From positions 310,001-374,000 of the forward strand of contig JAFCMP010000002.1 in assembly GCA_017506865.1 (NCBI GenBank): a stretch of DNA of 64,000 nucleotides, read 5' to 3'. A model generated the notes under the pieces. That model made no database searches. It had not been told where the DNA came from and worked only from the letters and a program-made list of their open reading frames with translations. Shown here piece after piece: positions 48,901-64,000 of the stretch (position 1 is the first letter of the stretch; each line of letters opens with the position of its first letter). A program made the translations under genes and the position numbers. Source of the stretch: Tribonema minus (lineage: Eukaryota; Sar; Xanthophyceae; Tribonematales; Tribonemataceae).

Positions 48901-51900
48901 GTTGCGGCTCATGCGTCGTGCAAGTGTGCATGCACTCCAAAGCTCTAAGCCTTCGCTGCTCTTTATGATACCTCACCACTCTGCCATCAGTACCAGCAAG
49001 TGCAGCACAGCTCAATACACCTCTTGCCCCCCCCCCCCTCCCCCCCCCCTCGCACTTTGGGTATGTATCAGGCTCTGCCCTACCTACCCCCGCCTGCTGG
49101 TCGTTCCCGATGCCACCCCGGACGGCTCCTTCCTCTTCCGCGCGACGCAGTGGCGCATAATGGGCCGCATCCCAGTGCTGACGTGGCGCCACCCGGTGTC
49201 GGGGGCAGCGCTCGTACGGTCGTCGCAGCCCATGTGCGGAGTCTCCGGTCTCATCGGCGGCGGCAGCTGCCCCGAAGACGAACAGTCCCTGATAGCGATA
49301 CGGGAGACAGGTGCGAGGGCAGTCAGGGGGCCACTACTTGGGTGGGGTGGGGAGCTGTCTATTGGAGTATGTAGGGATGGTTTACTGTTGAGGGGGCAGC
49401 GCGCCTGTGCTCGCCGCAGCCCGTAGCGGCAGCAGCAGGTGCCGTGAGGACAAGCATGCGCATACTTTTATGCACATACATACACATGTATATATAGATT
49501 GCCACGGCAGCGGCGACCACAGTTATTGGTGGAAGACATTTGCGGCTAACCACCCCCTTGTCACCTAGAGCGCTATGATCTTGAATCGTTTCCATAGAAA
49601 TACAGGGTTGGGATGAGGTTGATGGTCAAATTATGGTCGACCTAAACTCAGCAAGGCAGGGCTAGCCTTAGGATCAGCACTGCGGGCCTCATGCAGGGCT
49701 AGGGTTGGGATCACAATCAGGGTGGCTTATGTCAACCTCACTTATCACTTCATGCAACTCTTCGCTGCCTCTGCAACATGCACCAAACAACATGACAACA
49801 GGCAAGCAGAAGGATTTCAGCCAGGTGCCCCCAAGGCCTACGCGTCCCGAAGAGCTGGTGGCACGCCTCCAGGCGCACCTCGCGCAGCAGCAGCAGCAGC
49901 AGCTGCTGCGGATGGCTGCCACTGATGGGCCGAGCGCCGATGGCTCTGGCAGCGGATGCTCAGCAAGTGGCATGGCGCCAGGTAGCCCTAATTGCGACCC
50001 GAACGCTAAGCGTGCAACGCGAGACTGTGACATGCAATTGTTGGGAGGTGATCGGGTGCATGCTTTGCAAAGGCAGCGCTCTATACACATTTCTGTACAC
50101 CAAAGTTTGAATTTGTGTGTGCGTGCGCGCTTGAACTCTGGTATTTGCCCCACCATTGTGTGGCGCACTGCTGATGCGTCAGGGTGGCAGGCATGCCTAG
50201 AGTTTGAATCAGGCTTAGGGCTAGAGCTGAGCTTTGCGTAGGGTTAGCTCTGTGATGCCCATGATTGTGCGCTTTGCTCTATCGGCGCACTGATTCGTGC
50301 CCGCTTGCATAGGCAGAGCATTGCGGCAGGGAGCACAGAGTGGATCACTATGTATGGAGTATACATACATAACTACATATAGGCCTCCTGATCATGAGTA
50401 AGGAAGTATGCAGTCTTGCGCATCCACACCCGCGCATCAAACACATCAATGGTTGACCACTGCTGTCTTGGATTACCGTGCTGACAGACAGTATGAAGGG
50501 GACTCTGCAATTATTGGGAAAACAGGGCTTTCTTGCACACCACCAACCTTCTCAACTGTCACCGCCGTTGGCAAAACAGGCGTTGTCATGTGGGCGAGCA
50601 CTGAGCTGGAAGGCCCTCTGCCGCTAAAAGCCAGGGCTTTATTGTACACTGTCGTACACGTCTGCAGCGCAGTTTCTTATCTGACACTGCGGCTCGCACA
50701 ACAGGTGGCGTCATGTGGGCGAGCACTGAGCTGGAGGGCCACCTGCCGCACTGCTGTTCTGAACTGTCGTCTCAGCAACTAAGGCTGCACTGACAGGCCA
50801 TATGAAGGGGACTCTTCAATGGTGTGGAAGGCCGGGCTTTGTTGCACACCAACCTCACTTTTGAATTTGAACTTCATCTGTGAACTTCATCTTTTATCGC
50901 GGATGGCGCAACAGGTGGCGTCATGTGGGCGAGCACTGAGCTGGAGGGCCCCCTGCCGCCAGTTCGCGGGCATCCGCGGCTACACATTGTGGACGCGCGC
51001 CCGCAGCTCAATGCCAAGTCGCACTCGCTGCTAGGGCGGGGACACGAGGTATGTATGTATGCAGTGACTGTATCCTCACATACATACCCTACATCATTGA
51101 GGAACACATGCTGACATGCACTACATCAGTGAGCAATTTTGCAGCTCAACGCCAAGTCGCACTTGCTGCTGGGGCGCGGGCAAGGGTGTGTATGTATATA
51201 TGGCCATGCTATACTCACATACCCTTGAAACAACACTCGCTGCTGGGGCGCGGGCATGAGGTATGTATGTATACGTGGCTGGCAACGCATTAGTCACATA
51301 CCCTTGAAGACGAACCTTGGATACCCTCCATCGGCTCCTGTAGCTCAACGCCAAGTCGCACTCGCTGCTGTTGCGCGGGCATGAGGTATGTAGTGGATGC
51401 ATCCCAACATACGTACCCTACTAATCCTACCCTAACACTAACCCCAAACCCCAAAGCTCACTGTGTGTATCCTGACATACGTACCCTACTCATCCCAACC
51501 CTAATCCTCACCCTATCTCTGACCCTAAACCTCACTGCGCGCATCCTCACATTCATACCCTGCATCGGCGAGGAACACATGCCTACATGCCCTATATCGG
51601 TGAATGCATCCGGAGCTCAAATGCGCAAGTTGTACTCTTCGCTGGTGCGTGGACGTGGGCTATGCGGTATGCATGCGCGCTTTATTCAGCAAAATGTGGG
51701 GCTTTGAACGCAGCGGTTTCTTGCCGTTGATAACCGTCAAGCGCCACCGTCGACTTCGCGCGCTCAATGCTGTGAGGCATACTTGCGTAGTTAAACAGTT
51801 GTAGTTAAACCGGATGCGTGCGTCGATTTAGGATCCCTATACGAGCCATTCTGTCATCGTATGGAAGTATGCTTCTCAAGATGTGCATACGCACGTGCTG

Positions 51901-54900
51901 ACAGCCTGCTAACAGCTGTGTTGATCGATGTGATCGCAGCATACTAGTTGCAGCCACTATTGTGTAATGCAGCATGCGCGTTTGTGCATGCCAGGTAGTG
52001 AGAAGTATGTACATCATGCCAAGCGGCTTCATCTACCACAATACGTTCTCTCTTCTCGACGTGTCTTTTTTGCTGCGTACAGGTTATCAGCCGCCTGGGG
52101 GGGTCTGAACGCACGACCCTGAGCTTCATGGAGATTGACAACATACACGTGATGAGGTGAACTCAATACGCTATGTGCGCATCAGCGACATGTACCTGTG
52201 TAACACTGATGTGCATGTGTATGTATACACGTGAAAACACACGACGTACTTGAAGGTATGTGTTGGCCTTTTTGACAAGAAAACACCAAGAAACACAATT
52301 GCTTTGGTGCACAAAGGGACGCAGTACATAGATGTGAATCGTGATTAGGATCTGCAAACCCTCATTCTTGAAGGTGTGCTGACAACCATTGGCGTGTCAT
52401 CTCACGTCTTTTCAGTGCAAGTGGCCCCTACATGTACTGGTACAGTACACTGTACTCTGCTGATGCAGTGCGTTGAAGCAGCTGATTTCCCAACCTGATG
52501 CGTCAGTGGCTATGCTCAGTAGATGGGGAGGGGGGGCTACATGAATACGCACAGAGATGCTCCACTGGGCATGACGCAATGCTTTCTTGAAGTGAGCGAA
52601 CTGTCGTTCACTTCAAGTGTGACATTGCTCATCGCAAAGTGACATGAGTATGTGCTGTGCAATCGAGTGCACATCGGCGCCGCACGTGACAGCGCTCATA
52701 CTGCCACACCGCACTTGAATATGTCATCAAAAAGCTTGCATAGGGCCACCAGCCTGACACGATTTCCGGTGCATTGCACAACCTCATTTATCTTCCAGGC
52801 AAACCTGCAGAGCATTCCCGTGCATCGCTGCATGCTCTGCCAGTATGTGTGCAGCTACATGGCCTGATTCTGTGTCTGCTGTTGAACATGAGTACATCTT
52901 GAAGTAGCTGAATGGCTTAGGTTGATTTTGATCCATTCTGCGGAGCACTCAGTGTAGACTATGTACACCGCATGCGAAGGCACTGGCATCGGAACGCCTC
53001 GCAAAACGGCACCAAAATGCGTGCTGTACCATCAACTGTAACGCCTGCAACTCATGACGTTTGGGGCCTCGCAACTCAAGGCTAGGTGCATTGGCAAGCG
53101 CGACAATCTGAGCTACTGAACACAATCAGGGGCTTCGGTACAGCAGAGTTAACTTCAGACGGGTGTACTTAATCCCTATAGTCACTGCTTCCAGTGTACC
53201 CTGTAGACATTTGCTGATCACTGCATGCGCACATTGTTGTCTTTGTTGCTGTGCTGTTGTTGTGTTGCGCGTGCGCAGGGAGAGCCAGGCGCACTGGGGC
53301 CACCTGACGCAATGTCATGGAAATGCTGCTGTAGCGCTATCATGGTCGAAAATGCCCGCTGTACCACTACCATGCCCACACTTGCAGAGCACTAAGTGCG
53401 CACCGTGTGCGCGCGAGGGTGGCCGAGAATGCCTGCTGCATCACTATCATGTCAACATTTGCTGAGCGCTGCTTTCGCATCGTGCGCGCGCGCAGGGAGA
53501 GCCAGGCGCACCTGGTGCGTGCTGCACGTGCCGCTGACGACGACAGCTGGTTCAACAGCCTGCACGTGTCGGGCTGGCTCACGCACGTGCGCAACATCCT
53601 CAGGTGCGTAGCTGTGGCAGTTTCAAATTTGACAGTTGCAAAGCGTGACAGTTGTGGAAAAGGAGATGGTGCGCAACATCCTCAGGTGCGCGGCTGCGAC
53701 ATTTACAAGTTTGACGATTACACATTCATAAAATCATGAAATGTGACAGTTGCGGAAGAGAGGTTGCAGGAGAAGCCTGCATGTGAGGGTGCTGATGGGT
53801 GCAGAAAAAGTGGGAGATAGGTTGGCTTGGCAGTGTCCAGTTGATGTTGCCCCTCACAAGGGGCAAGTAGCGGCAGCAGCGGCTGGGTCTACTGGTAGTG
53901 AGGAGCATTCAACAGTGTCGAGCATAGCGCATCACGAGGGGGGGGCGGTGAGTGAAACCAAGAATTAGGGTGTCAAAGGGGGCTGCATGTGTCGAGTAGA
54001 TTATTGCATGTGCGCAATGCAATCAGGAACACCTGCATGCAGCTAGGGCGAAACCCGTCAGCACCTCAACGAGATCGACAAGACAGCGCGCCGCCGCGCA
54101 CAGCAAGCATGTCGTGGAGACTTCGAAACAGCCAATAAAGTTTCAGGAAAGCTCCTCCGACCTCACGGTCAGGTCGCTCTTCAGACTCCGTTTTATATAT
54201 ATATGGAAACGAATCAAAAGATCGTAGATATATATATATATATATTTACATATATATCTAGACTGCCTCCACAAGAAGCCATCCTCTGACCAGGAGTCCC
54301 CCGCCGCGCGCTAGGGACTACGTGCACCTATTTGCGCCCGGCTTCGCATCCCACGTGTCCAGGTACAAGGCGGCGGGAAGTGGTCAGATCGCCGCCCGGC
54401 ACGCGCATCACAGACATCTGTGGCGGCTCGTGTCGATGGTGGGGCTGGCGCATTAGACGGGGCTGTTGCCTCAAAGGTCGAGCCACTGCCGCGAGTGCGA
54501 GCGCGAAGCTGTCAGGCACAGAGTCCGGGCTACACCGGCCCCTTCTGTCCCCCTCTGCGTCAGCCTGCGCCCCCCCCCCACTGTTAGCAGAGGCTTTCCC
54601 CCACTTATGGGGTCAGATGATGATGATTCCCCTACCCCCGCTCTTAACGTACATCGCTGCCAGGCTCACACTAAGAGTAGAGTGTCGTGTTGCTCGCTGT
54701 GATCCCTTTAGGCGTGCTTGATACCGCCGGGCGCCGTGGCAGTTGCACGCATGCTGAAACTCAGGCGATGCTGCACAAAGCTCAAAGTTGTAGTAGAGTG
54801 TTGCTGCACCATGACTGGCCCATTGCGGGCCCATTGGTGCGTGCCTGTCGTCGCAGGGGCGCCTTGGCAGTTGGACGTATTTGAGGCGGGCGTGACCCCG

Positions 54901-56919
54901 TGCTAAACAAAGCGTAAAGTTGAAGTAGCGTATCGTGCTGCAAACTTTTCTCTGACCCCATTGTGCACCTGTCATCGCATGCCTGGCGTCGCAGGGGCGC
55001 TGTGGCGGTTGCACGCATGCTAGAGGCGGGCGACCCGGTGCTGGTGCACTGCAGCGACGGCTGGGACCGGACCAGTCAGATCTGCTCGCTGGCGCAGCTG
55101 CTGCTAGGCAAGTCACCACTGGCGCGCTCATCTACCAGGAAAAAACACCAGTCACTGGCAGTCAGACCACGTTGCCGCTAGGCAGTTTGCGCCGTTTACA
55201 CCTGCATGCCGATGTGCAAAACCGACAGTGACATGCTCGCTGGCGCTGCCGCTAGGCATGTCGTAACAGCGTGCTCATGCGGAAAACACACCAGGTCAGC
55301 AATTGGCACCTGTAGGCGCAGGCACAAATAGTGCGGGCCAGATCTGGTCGATGGTGCACCTGCTGCCGAGCAAGTGGTGCCAGCACGTTTGCACTCAACA
55401 TGTTGGTGTACTGCACTTCAGAAGGGTACACAGAGAAATCGGCTGAGAATCGTGCAGGCTGCAAGTATGCAGTTGAAGTACAGTCCTTCATGCTTGACAA
55501 GCTGGATGCGAGCGCGCAATCTTACGGTGGAAAGATGCTTACACTTCAAGTCTTCACGAGTGTGCTTCATGTGCTGAACAGCACGGCCGAGCATGCGCCA
55601 CGTCCTTGTGCTACTTACACATGCAGTAGCAGTAGGCATTACTTGCTGTGTGGAAGACGTCACGTGTGGTTGAGAGCATTTTGAACGGCGCCAGTTCATG
55701 TTGATCGATCATATTACGGACAGTATTGCTCGTCTGTCGGCCTCTATGCGCTTCTGAGTGAAATTTGCCGGCAAGCACCATTCCCTGCAGCATCTCGTTG
55801 CAATGTCACAACAGCGTGCTCGTCTTCAACTCAGTGACCCCCCCCCCCTCCCTCTCCTTTCCCCCTGCAGACCCGTACTTCCGCACCATCGACGGCTTCC
55901 GCGTGCTCGTATCAAAAGACTGGGGCAGTTTCGGCCACCAGTTCGCAGCCCGATCCGGCTTCGGAATCTGCGAACCAGGGGACGCCTCCCCCATTTTCTC
56001 GCAGTTTCTGGACGCAGTTTGGCAGCTGCTGCAGCAGTTCCCCACCGAGTTTGAATTTGCGGAAGAGCTGCTGCACGTGCTGCTCGCCGCGTGGCACGCG
56101 CGCTGGTTCAGCGACTTCAACTTCAACAGCGAGCGCGAGCGGCGCCGCGAGCTGCGGCAGGAGGCGACACTCCTGCTGAGCGCTGAGCACGGCGGCGGAG
56201 CGTCACCTGCGCACTTCAACGCTGCCGCCGGCAACCCTGACGACACTCCTGATGGCGATGCTCATTGCGGCCTTGGTCAGAATGGCGGTGGCAGCGAGTT
56301 TATGGGTGTCCATGGAGGCGCCGATGCTTGTAGTGACTGCAGCAGACGCGGGAGTGGCGCGAGTGGCACCGATGATGATGACTGCGAGGCAGCATCATCC
56401 ATGCGCACCGCTAGCGTCTGGGAGCACGTGCGCTGCGAGCGACACCTATTTGCCAACCCTCTCTATGCGCTCGCGAGTGCGCCGTTTAGAGGCCCTGCTG
56501 CGAGCCTCCCACTCTCCTCGCAGTCTGCTGCCGGCGACGCTGCGGCAGTGGAGAGCAGCGCTGTGAACGGCTCGATGGACCAACCATCAACTTCGCCAGC
56601 CAGCAACATTGCAGCAGGTGCTGGTGCCACAAAAACTGGGCTAGCGCAGTCACTGGGAGGACGGCTTGAACCCATGTGCGACCTACGTGCATTGCGCGTC
56701 TGGACACGTGCCTACTGCGCCAGTGACTTGGGCGCAGGGCACAGGTTCGATGCAGCGGGGGGGGCGCGCGCGGCTGCGCTGGAGTGCATCGCTGCGTCCC
56801 AGCGGAGTCGCATCGCGCACCTGGAGCGCCAGCTGCAGCAAGCGCCGCAGCCACCGCAGCAGCCGCAGCAGCAGCAGCAGCCTTCGCCGCAGCAGCGGGC
56901 TGCGGTCGCCGCGGGGTAG
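36942..56919 (+). CDS. FYVE-C2-GRAM-myotubularin phosphoinositide 3-phosphatase, 17 exons
   Basis: Exons: 36942-37085, 38144-38217, 39518-39668, 41011-41247, 42581-42714, 43617-43870, 45145-45260, 46306-46510, 47012-47155, 48330-48716, 49072-49310, 49802-49981, 50915-51048, 52083-52156, 53496-53603, 54995-55107, 55871-56919; about 1,247 aa. FYVE (exons 1-3): [27 protein letters not shown], giving all eight zinc ligands and the PI3P-binding basic patch. C2 (exons 4-6): [48 protein letters not shown] (exons 8-9): [31 protein letters not shown]. Phosphatase (exons 10-17): [48 protein letters not shown], and HCSDGWDRT with the complete C-x5-R site, then [10 protein letters not shown]. It should remove the 3-phosphate from PI3P or PI(3,5)P2 on endosomes. 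Introns 7 and 16 have GC donors. Exon 10 needs one extra base or a micro-intron within poly-G to keep frame. The C-terminal tail is polyQ/Pro. Confidence 0.92.
38194..38520 (+). repeat. Donor-side echo array of FYVE exon 2 (four copies)
   Basis: The functional end GTGTGCTCCAGCTGCAGCGG + donor at 38194-38225 recurs at about 38316-38356, 38401-38440 and 38479-38516, each with its own GTGAGTACATAC-like or mutated donor. Copy 2 has GCGAGT and copy 4 has GTGAAT. Confidence 0.88.
39136..39545 (+). repeat. Acceptor-side echo array of FYVE exon 3 (five copies)
   Basis: GCAG|CAAGTACGAGCTGGGC-like copies at about 39136, 39234, 39337, 39415 and the functional 39507, spaced about 80-105 bp and separated by TGTACTGTACTG-rich filler. 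Only the last continues into the conserved zinc-binding sequence. Confidence 0.9.
39624..40228 (+). repeat. Donor-side echo array of exon 3 (five copies)
   Basis: The exon end encoding [15 protein letters not shown] plus donor (39624-39690) is echoed at about 39737-39795, 39858-39920, 40064-40115 and 40170-40228. Donor states vary: GTACGT, GTACGT, AGTATT and GGGAGC. Confidence 0.9.
40558..40585 (-). repeat. Interstitial telomere-like (CCCTAA)4
   Basis: Four perfect or near-perfect CCCTAA units in intron 3 of the myotubularin gene, with a related run at 40398-40425. Confidence 0.9.
40755..41060 (+). repeat. Acceptor-side echoes of C2 exon 4 (three copies)
   Basis: Copies at about 40755-40815 and 40875-40945 precede the functional 40998-41060. 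All contain GTGCGC(A/G)T, ATGTCGGCG(C/T)ATGGCC and, in the echoes, CGTCTCCACAACTTCAAC. Confidence 0.85.
42112..42610 (+). repeat. Acceptor-side echoes of C2 exon 5
   Basis: The segment TTGTACGTGCAGGTTGGCAAGACGCGC (functional, 42568-42594) has weaker relatives at 42416-42455, 42285-42315 and possibly 42125-42150. Confidence 0.6.
43168..43700 (+). repeat. Four copies of the C2 exon 6 acceptor and first ~70 bases
   Basis: Copies begin near 43168, 43313, 43471 and 43611 and each reads (S)DDL(V/L)GH(Y/C)RVPLYTMA in frame. Only the fourth continues into the rest of the exon. The spacing of about 140-158 bp includes repeated ACATACATAC and a poly-C tract. Confidence 0.92.
43797..44665 (+). repeat. 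Five copies of the exon 6 end and donor
   Basis: CTGCCGATGGCCTCGCC through the CACCTCGA(A/G)AATG|GTGCGTA donor recurs at about 43978-44062, 44183-44272, 44372-44466 and 44584-44665 after the functional copy at 43797-43880. Poly-G tracts lie inside the array. Confidence 0.88.
45205..45820 (+). repeat. Five copies of the exon 7 end with a GC donor
   Basis: The end encoding [10 protein letters not shown] plus GGAG|GCAAGT recurs at about 45338-45408, 45470-45535, 45605-45675 and 45750-45820, spaced about 135 bp, with TTAGGG-like sequence between. The non-canonical GCAAGT is conserved in all five. Confidence 0.9.
46222..46335 (+). repeat. Acceptor-side echo of GRAM exon 8
   Basis: Block 46222-46262 (ATTTGCGCACGCGTTTGCC...) mirrors the functional 46295-46335 (GTCTGCGCAGGCGTTTGCTG...). 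The AG has become AC in the echo. Confidence 0.7.
47090..47645 (+). repeat. Donor-side echoes of GRAM exon 9 (four copies)
   Basis: The functional [17 protein letters not shown] end (47090-47160) is followed by copies at about 47268-47350, 47448-47495 and 47572-47640. The first two carry GT-to-GG donor changes (CGGTGGGT) and the last keeps [17 protein letters not shown] coding sequence. Confidence 0.85.
48121..48385 (+). repeat. Acceptor-side echo of exon 10
   Basis: 48121-48185 repeats ACAGGYATCGCCGCCAGCGA and the following bases of the functional copy at 48326-48385, about 203 bp downstream. Confidence 0.85.
50573..51670 (+). repeat. Echoes on both sides of phosphatase exon 13
   Basis: Upstream: two acceptor copies (50573-50635, 50697-50750) of ACAGGTGGCGTCATGTGGGC. 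Downstream: four donor-side copies (51142-51190, 51229-51275, 51342-51395, 51612-51670) of AACGCCAAGTCGCACTCGCT plus GGTATGTATG. The functional exon (50915-51048) sits between. Confidence 0.9.
53272..53700 (+). repeat. Echoes flanking phosphatase exon 15
   Basis: 53272-53310 copies the acceptor and RESQAH start. 53668-53700 copies the end (GTGCGCAACATCCTCAG + GTGCG). Confidence 0.75.
54193..54262. repeat. (TA)n-rich tract with dispersed-repeat fragment
   Basis: Two TATATA runs flank GGAAACGAATCAAAAGATCG, the core of the dispersed repeat seen at 11021 and 25303. Confidence 0.85.
54725..55262 (+). repeat. Echoes flanking the catalytic exon 16
   Basis: Upstream copies of GCGCYGTGGCAGTTG-CACGCATG at 54725-54770 and 54850-54905. 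A downstream copy of TGCTCGCTGGCGC-CTAGGCA at 55224-55262. None contains the CSDGWDR codons. Confidence 0.8.
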
Positions 56920-58216
56920 CGGGTGACGAAGCGGATCAGGCACTTTCTTGGTAGGCAGGGATTTGTGACAAAGCACACCTGATGTAAATGACTGTACCAA
57001 CGCCATCCGTGACAAACATGTACTCGCCGCACACCCCTACTGTTGCTCCCACGCCACTTCGGAGATATGCGCGGCAAAATTTTTGACCCGAGAATAATTG
57101 TCTCCACGCGAACCTTGTGAGAGCCACCCACGCGGCGCGCAGTGTTGCAGTCTTGATGCACCTTCGTGGGTAGTTGGCGGCACAGACAGATGGTGTTTGC
57201 CAACTAGCTTTAGGCCCAAAATTCATGTGTGTACATACGGTACTGCGGATTGCACAATGAATGAGACCTTTTGGGAAAACAAAAACACGATGAAAAACAC
57301 GGAAACACGAAGGAGGTTTTTTTGCTGCATTCACGGCGACCTGGAGAGCCGCACGGTCGTATTGCACAAGATCAGCGCATGCGCGGCGCTGTAAACATGT
57401 CAGCATTCGATTGCACGCCTTGCTGCTGCGTTCTAGTGCTCTTTGCATGCCGGGCGGCTCAGCTGTGTGAAATTAACCCGGCCTCAAATGCTGCTCTTGA
57501 GTAAACACGCGCTGTGGGTCGTTTGGCGGCGCGCCATCCGCTGAGCACCAACAGAATGCATCATTCAACAGATTGTTGCACTCGGCGCTCGCTTACATAA
57601 GGTTTACAAGCAGCAATCTGTCCCCTACCATGCAGCTTCAAGTGTGTCTCTTCGGCTCGATTCTTGTTTTGCATTGTGTTTTCCATCGTGTTTTTCTTGT
57701 TTTTCATCGTGTTTTCTTGTTTTTGTTTTCCCAAAAGGTCGATGCATTTAAGGTTAATGCATTTTTCATTGTGAAATCCGCAGACTCCAACTTGACCGCC
57801 TCGCCGTGGGGGTACAACCACAAAAACAACAACGTGAGCTTCGTGTGTGTGGCAGCCGTCGGAGTTCAGGCCTGGGACAGGCTAGTCGACTGTGAAGTTA
57901 CCTCAATTCGTCACACGCGCTGGACCGGCCCGGTTTGCCGCGCTACATTGTGCATCATCAGAGACCCTCTCACGTCGAAAGACGCAGCGAGGCGTATTAC
58001 GCTGAAGACGAGCAAAGGCGCGAAGCGAGGCGTAGGGCATCCTGCAGCGCCGGAGACATTCAGGTGGCGTGCCGTTGCAGCGGCGCCTGCAGGTGCAGTC
58101 GGTGCGAGGCACCAGACAGCAGTTGGTGCGAGTCGTAGACTTTCACAGGCAGGCGGCAGCGGGAATACAGCTGTTGCGCAGCGTAGTCCTGCCGTGGTGC
58201 ACTCTCAGCAGCAAGC
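56920..58216. other. Spacer between the myotubularin gene and the PH exon
   Basis: Contains the inverted repeat described separately. Plus-strand open stretches at 57935-58060 (RPSHVERRSEAYYAEDEQRR) and 58070-58200 (RQQLVRVVDFHRQAAAGIQL) look protein-like and could be exons of the PH-MAPK gene or of another gene. I could not join them in phase: the PH frame has a TAG about 25 bases before its ATG. Confidence 0.35.
57243..57786. repeat. Long imperfect inverted repeat around ~360 bp
   Basis: The left arm (57243-57312: CTGCGGATTGCACAATGAAT, then CCTTTTGGGAAAACAAAAAC, then ACGATGAAAAACACGG) is the reverse complement of the right arm (about 57670-57786), with small insertions. It looks like a non-autonomous DNA element or a foldback. 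No target-site duplication was established. Confidence 0.65.

Positions 58217-64000
<5,784 letters not shown>

Noticed and set aside
48316..48912. Minus-strand Pro-rich frame of nearly 200 codons
   Set aside because: Antisense of GC-rich exon 10 of the myotubularin gene.
36942..56919. Echo arrays as assembly artefacts from unresolved haplotypes
   Set aside because: Copies differ by many substitutions, differ in donor state, and are much shorter than reads or contigs. Several different exons show it independently. Not fully excluded without reads.
56936..57448. 170-codon minus-strand frame downstream of the myotubularin gene
   Set aside because: No recognisable domain, overlaps one arm of the inverted repeat, and has no splice or start support.

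Overview
The window reads as nuclear DNA of a microbial eukaryote. Every recognisable gene is split by spliceosomal introns, usually GT-AG and twice GC-AG, with exon phases that join exactly. The proteins are eukaryotic signalling and RNA-handling families. There are no bacterial operons and I saw no tRNA or rRNA gene. Short interstitial TTAGGG/CCCTAA runs are scattered through introns and spacers. A TTAGGG-type repeat argues weakly against land plants (TTTAGGG) and Chlamydomonas (TTTTAGGG). A flagellated alga or other protist, possibly stramenopile or haptophyte, would fit, but that is inference.

Layout, left to right. 112-5941 (-): PDK1-type AGC kinase, six exons, possibly running off the left edge. 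7338-8586 (-): small TPR protein. 8587-12370: mostly non-coding, with telomere-like repeats and one possible exon. 12371-16321 (+): PPR-SMR organellar RNA protein, four exons. 16340-17870: fragments of what looks like a retroelement. 20142-30127 (-): large polyQ/polyA protein with three KH domains, seven exons. 30340-30732 (-): unassigned open frame. 31423-35582 (-): RNF32-like double-RING protein with an IQ motif, four exons. 36942-56919 (+): a 20-kb, 17-exon gene for a FYVE-C2-GRAM-myotubularin phosphatase with an intact CSDGWDR active site. 58217-right edge (+): PH domain exon followed by a TEY-type MAP kinase, probably one fusion gene.

Several genes point to phosphoinositide signalling. 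PDK1 is normally activated downstream of PI(3,4,5)P3, the FYVE domain binds PI3P, the myotubularin removes the 3-phosphate, and a PH domain precedes the MAPK. Whether they act together is not shown by the sequence.

The most unusual feature is structural. Many introns carry one to five decayed copies of the neighbouring exon edge, splice site included, arranged in tandem at about 80-190 bp spacing. I call them exon echoes. They lie upstream of acceptors and downstream of donors, always on the intron side, and the functional copy is always the one next to the intact exon body. They occur in PDK1, the KH gene, the FYVE-myotubularin gene and the MAPK, and appear to be a main source of intron length here.
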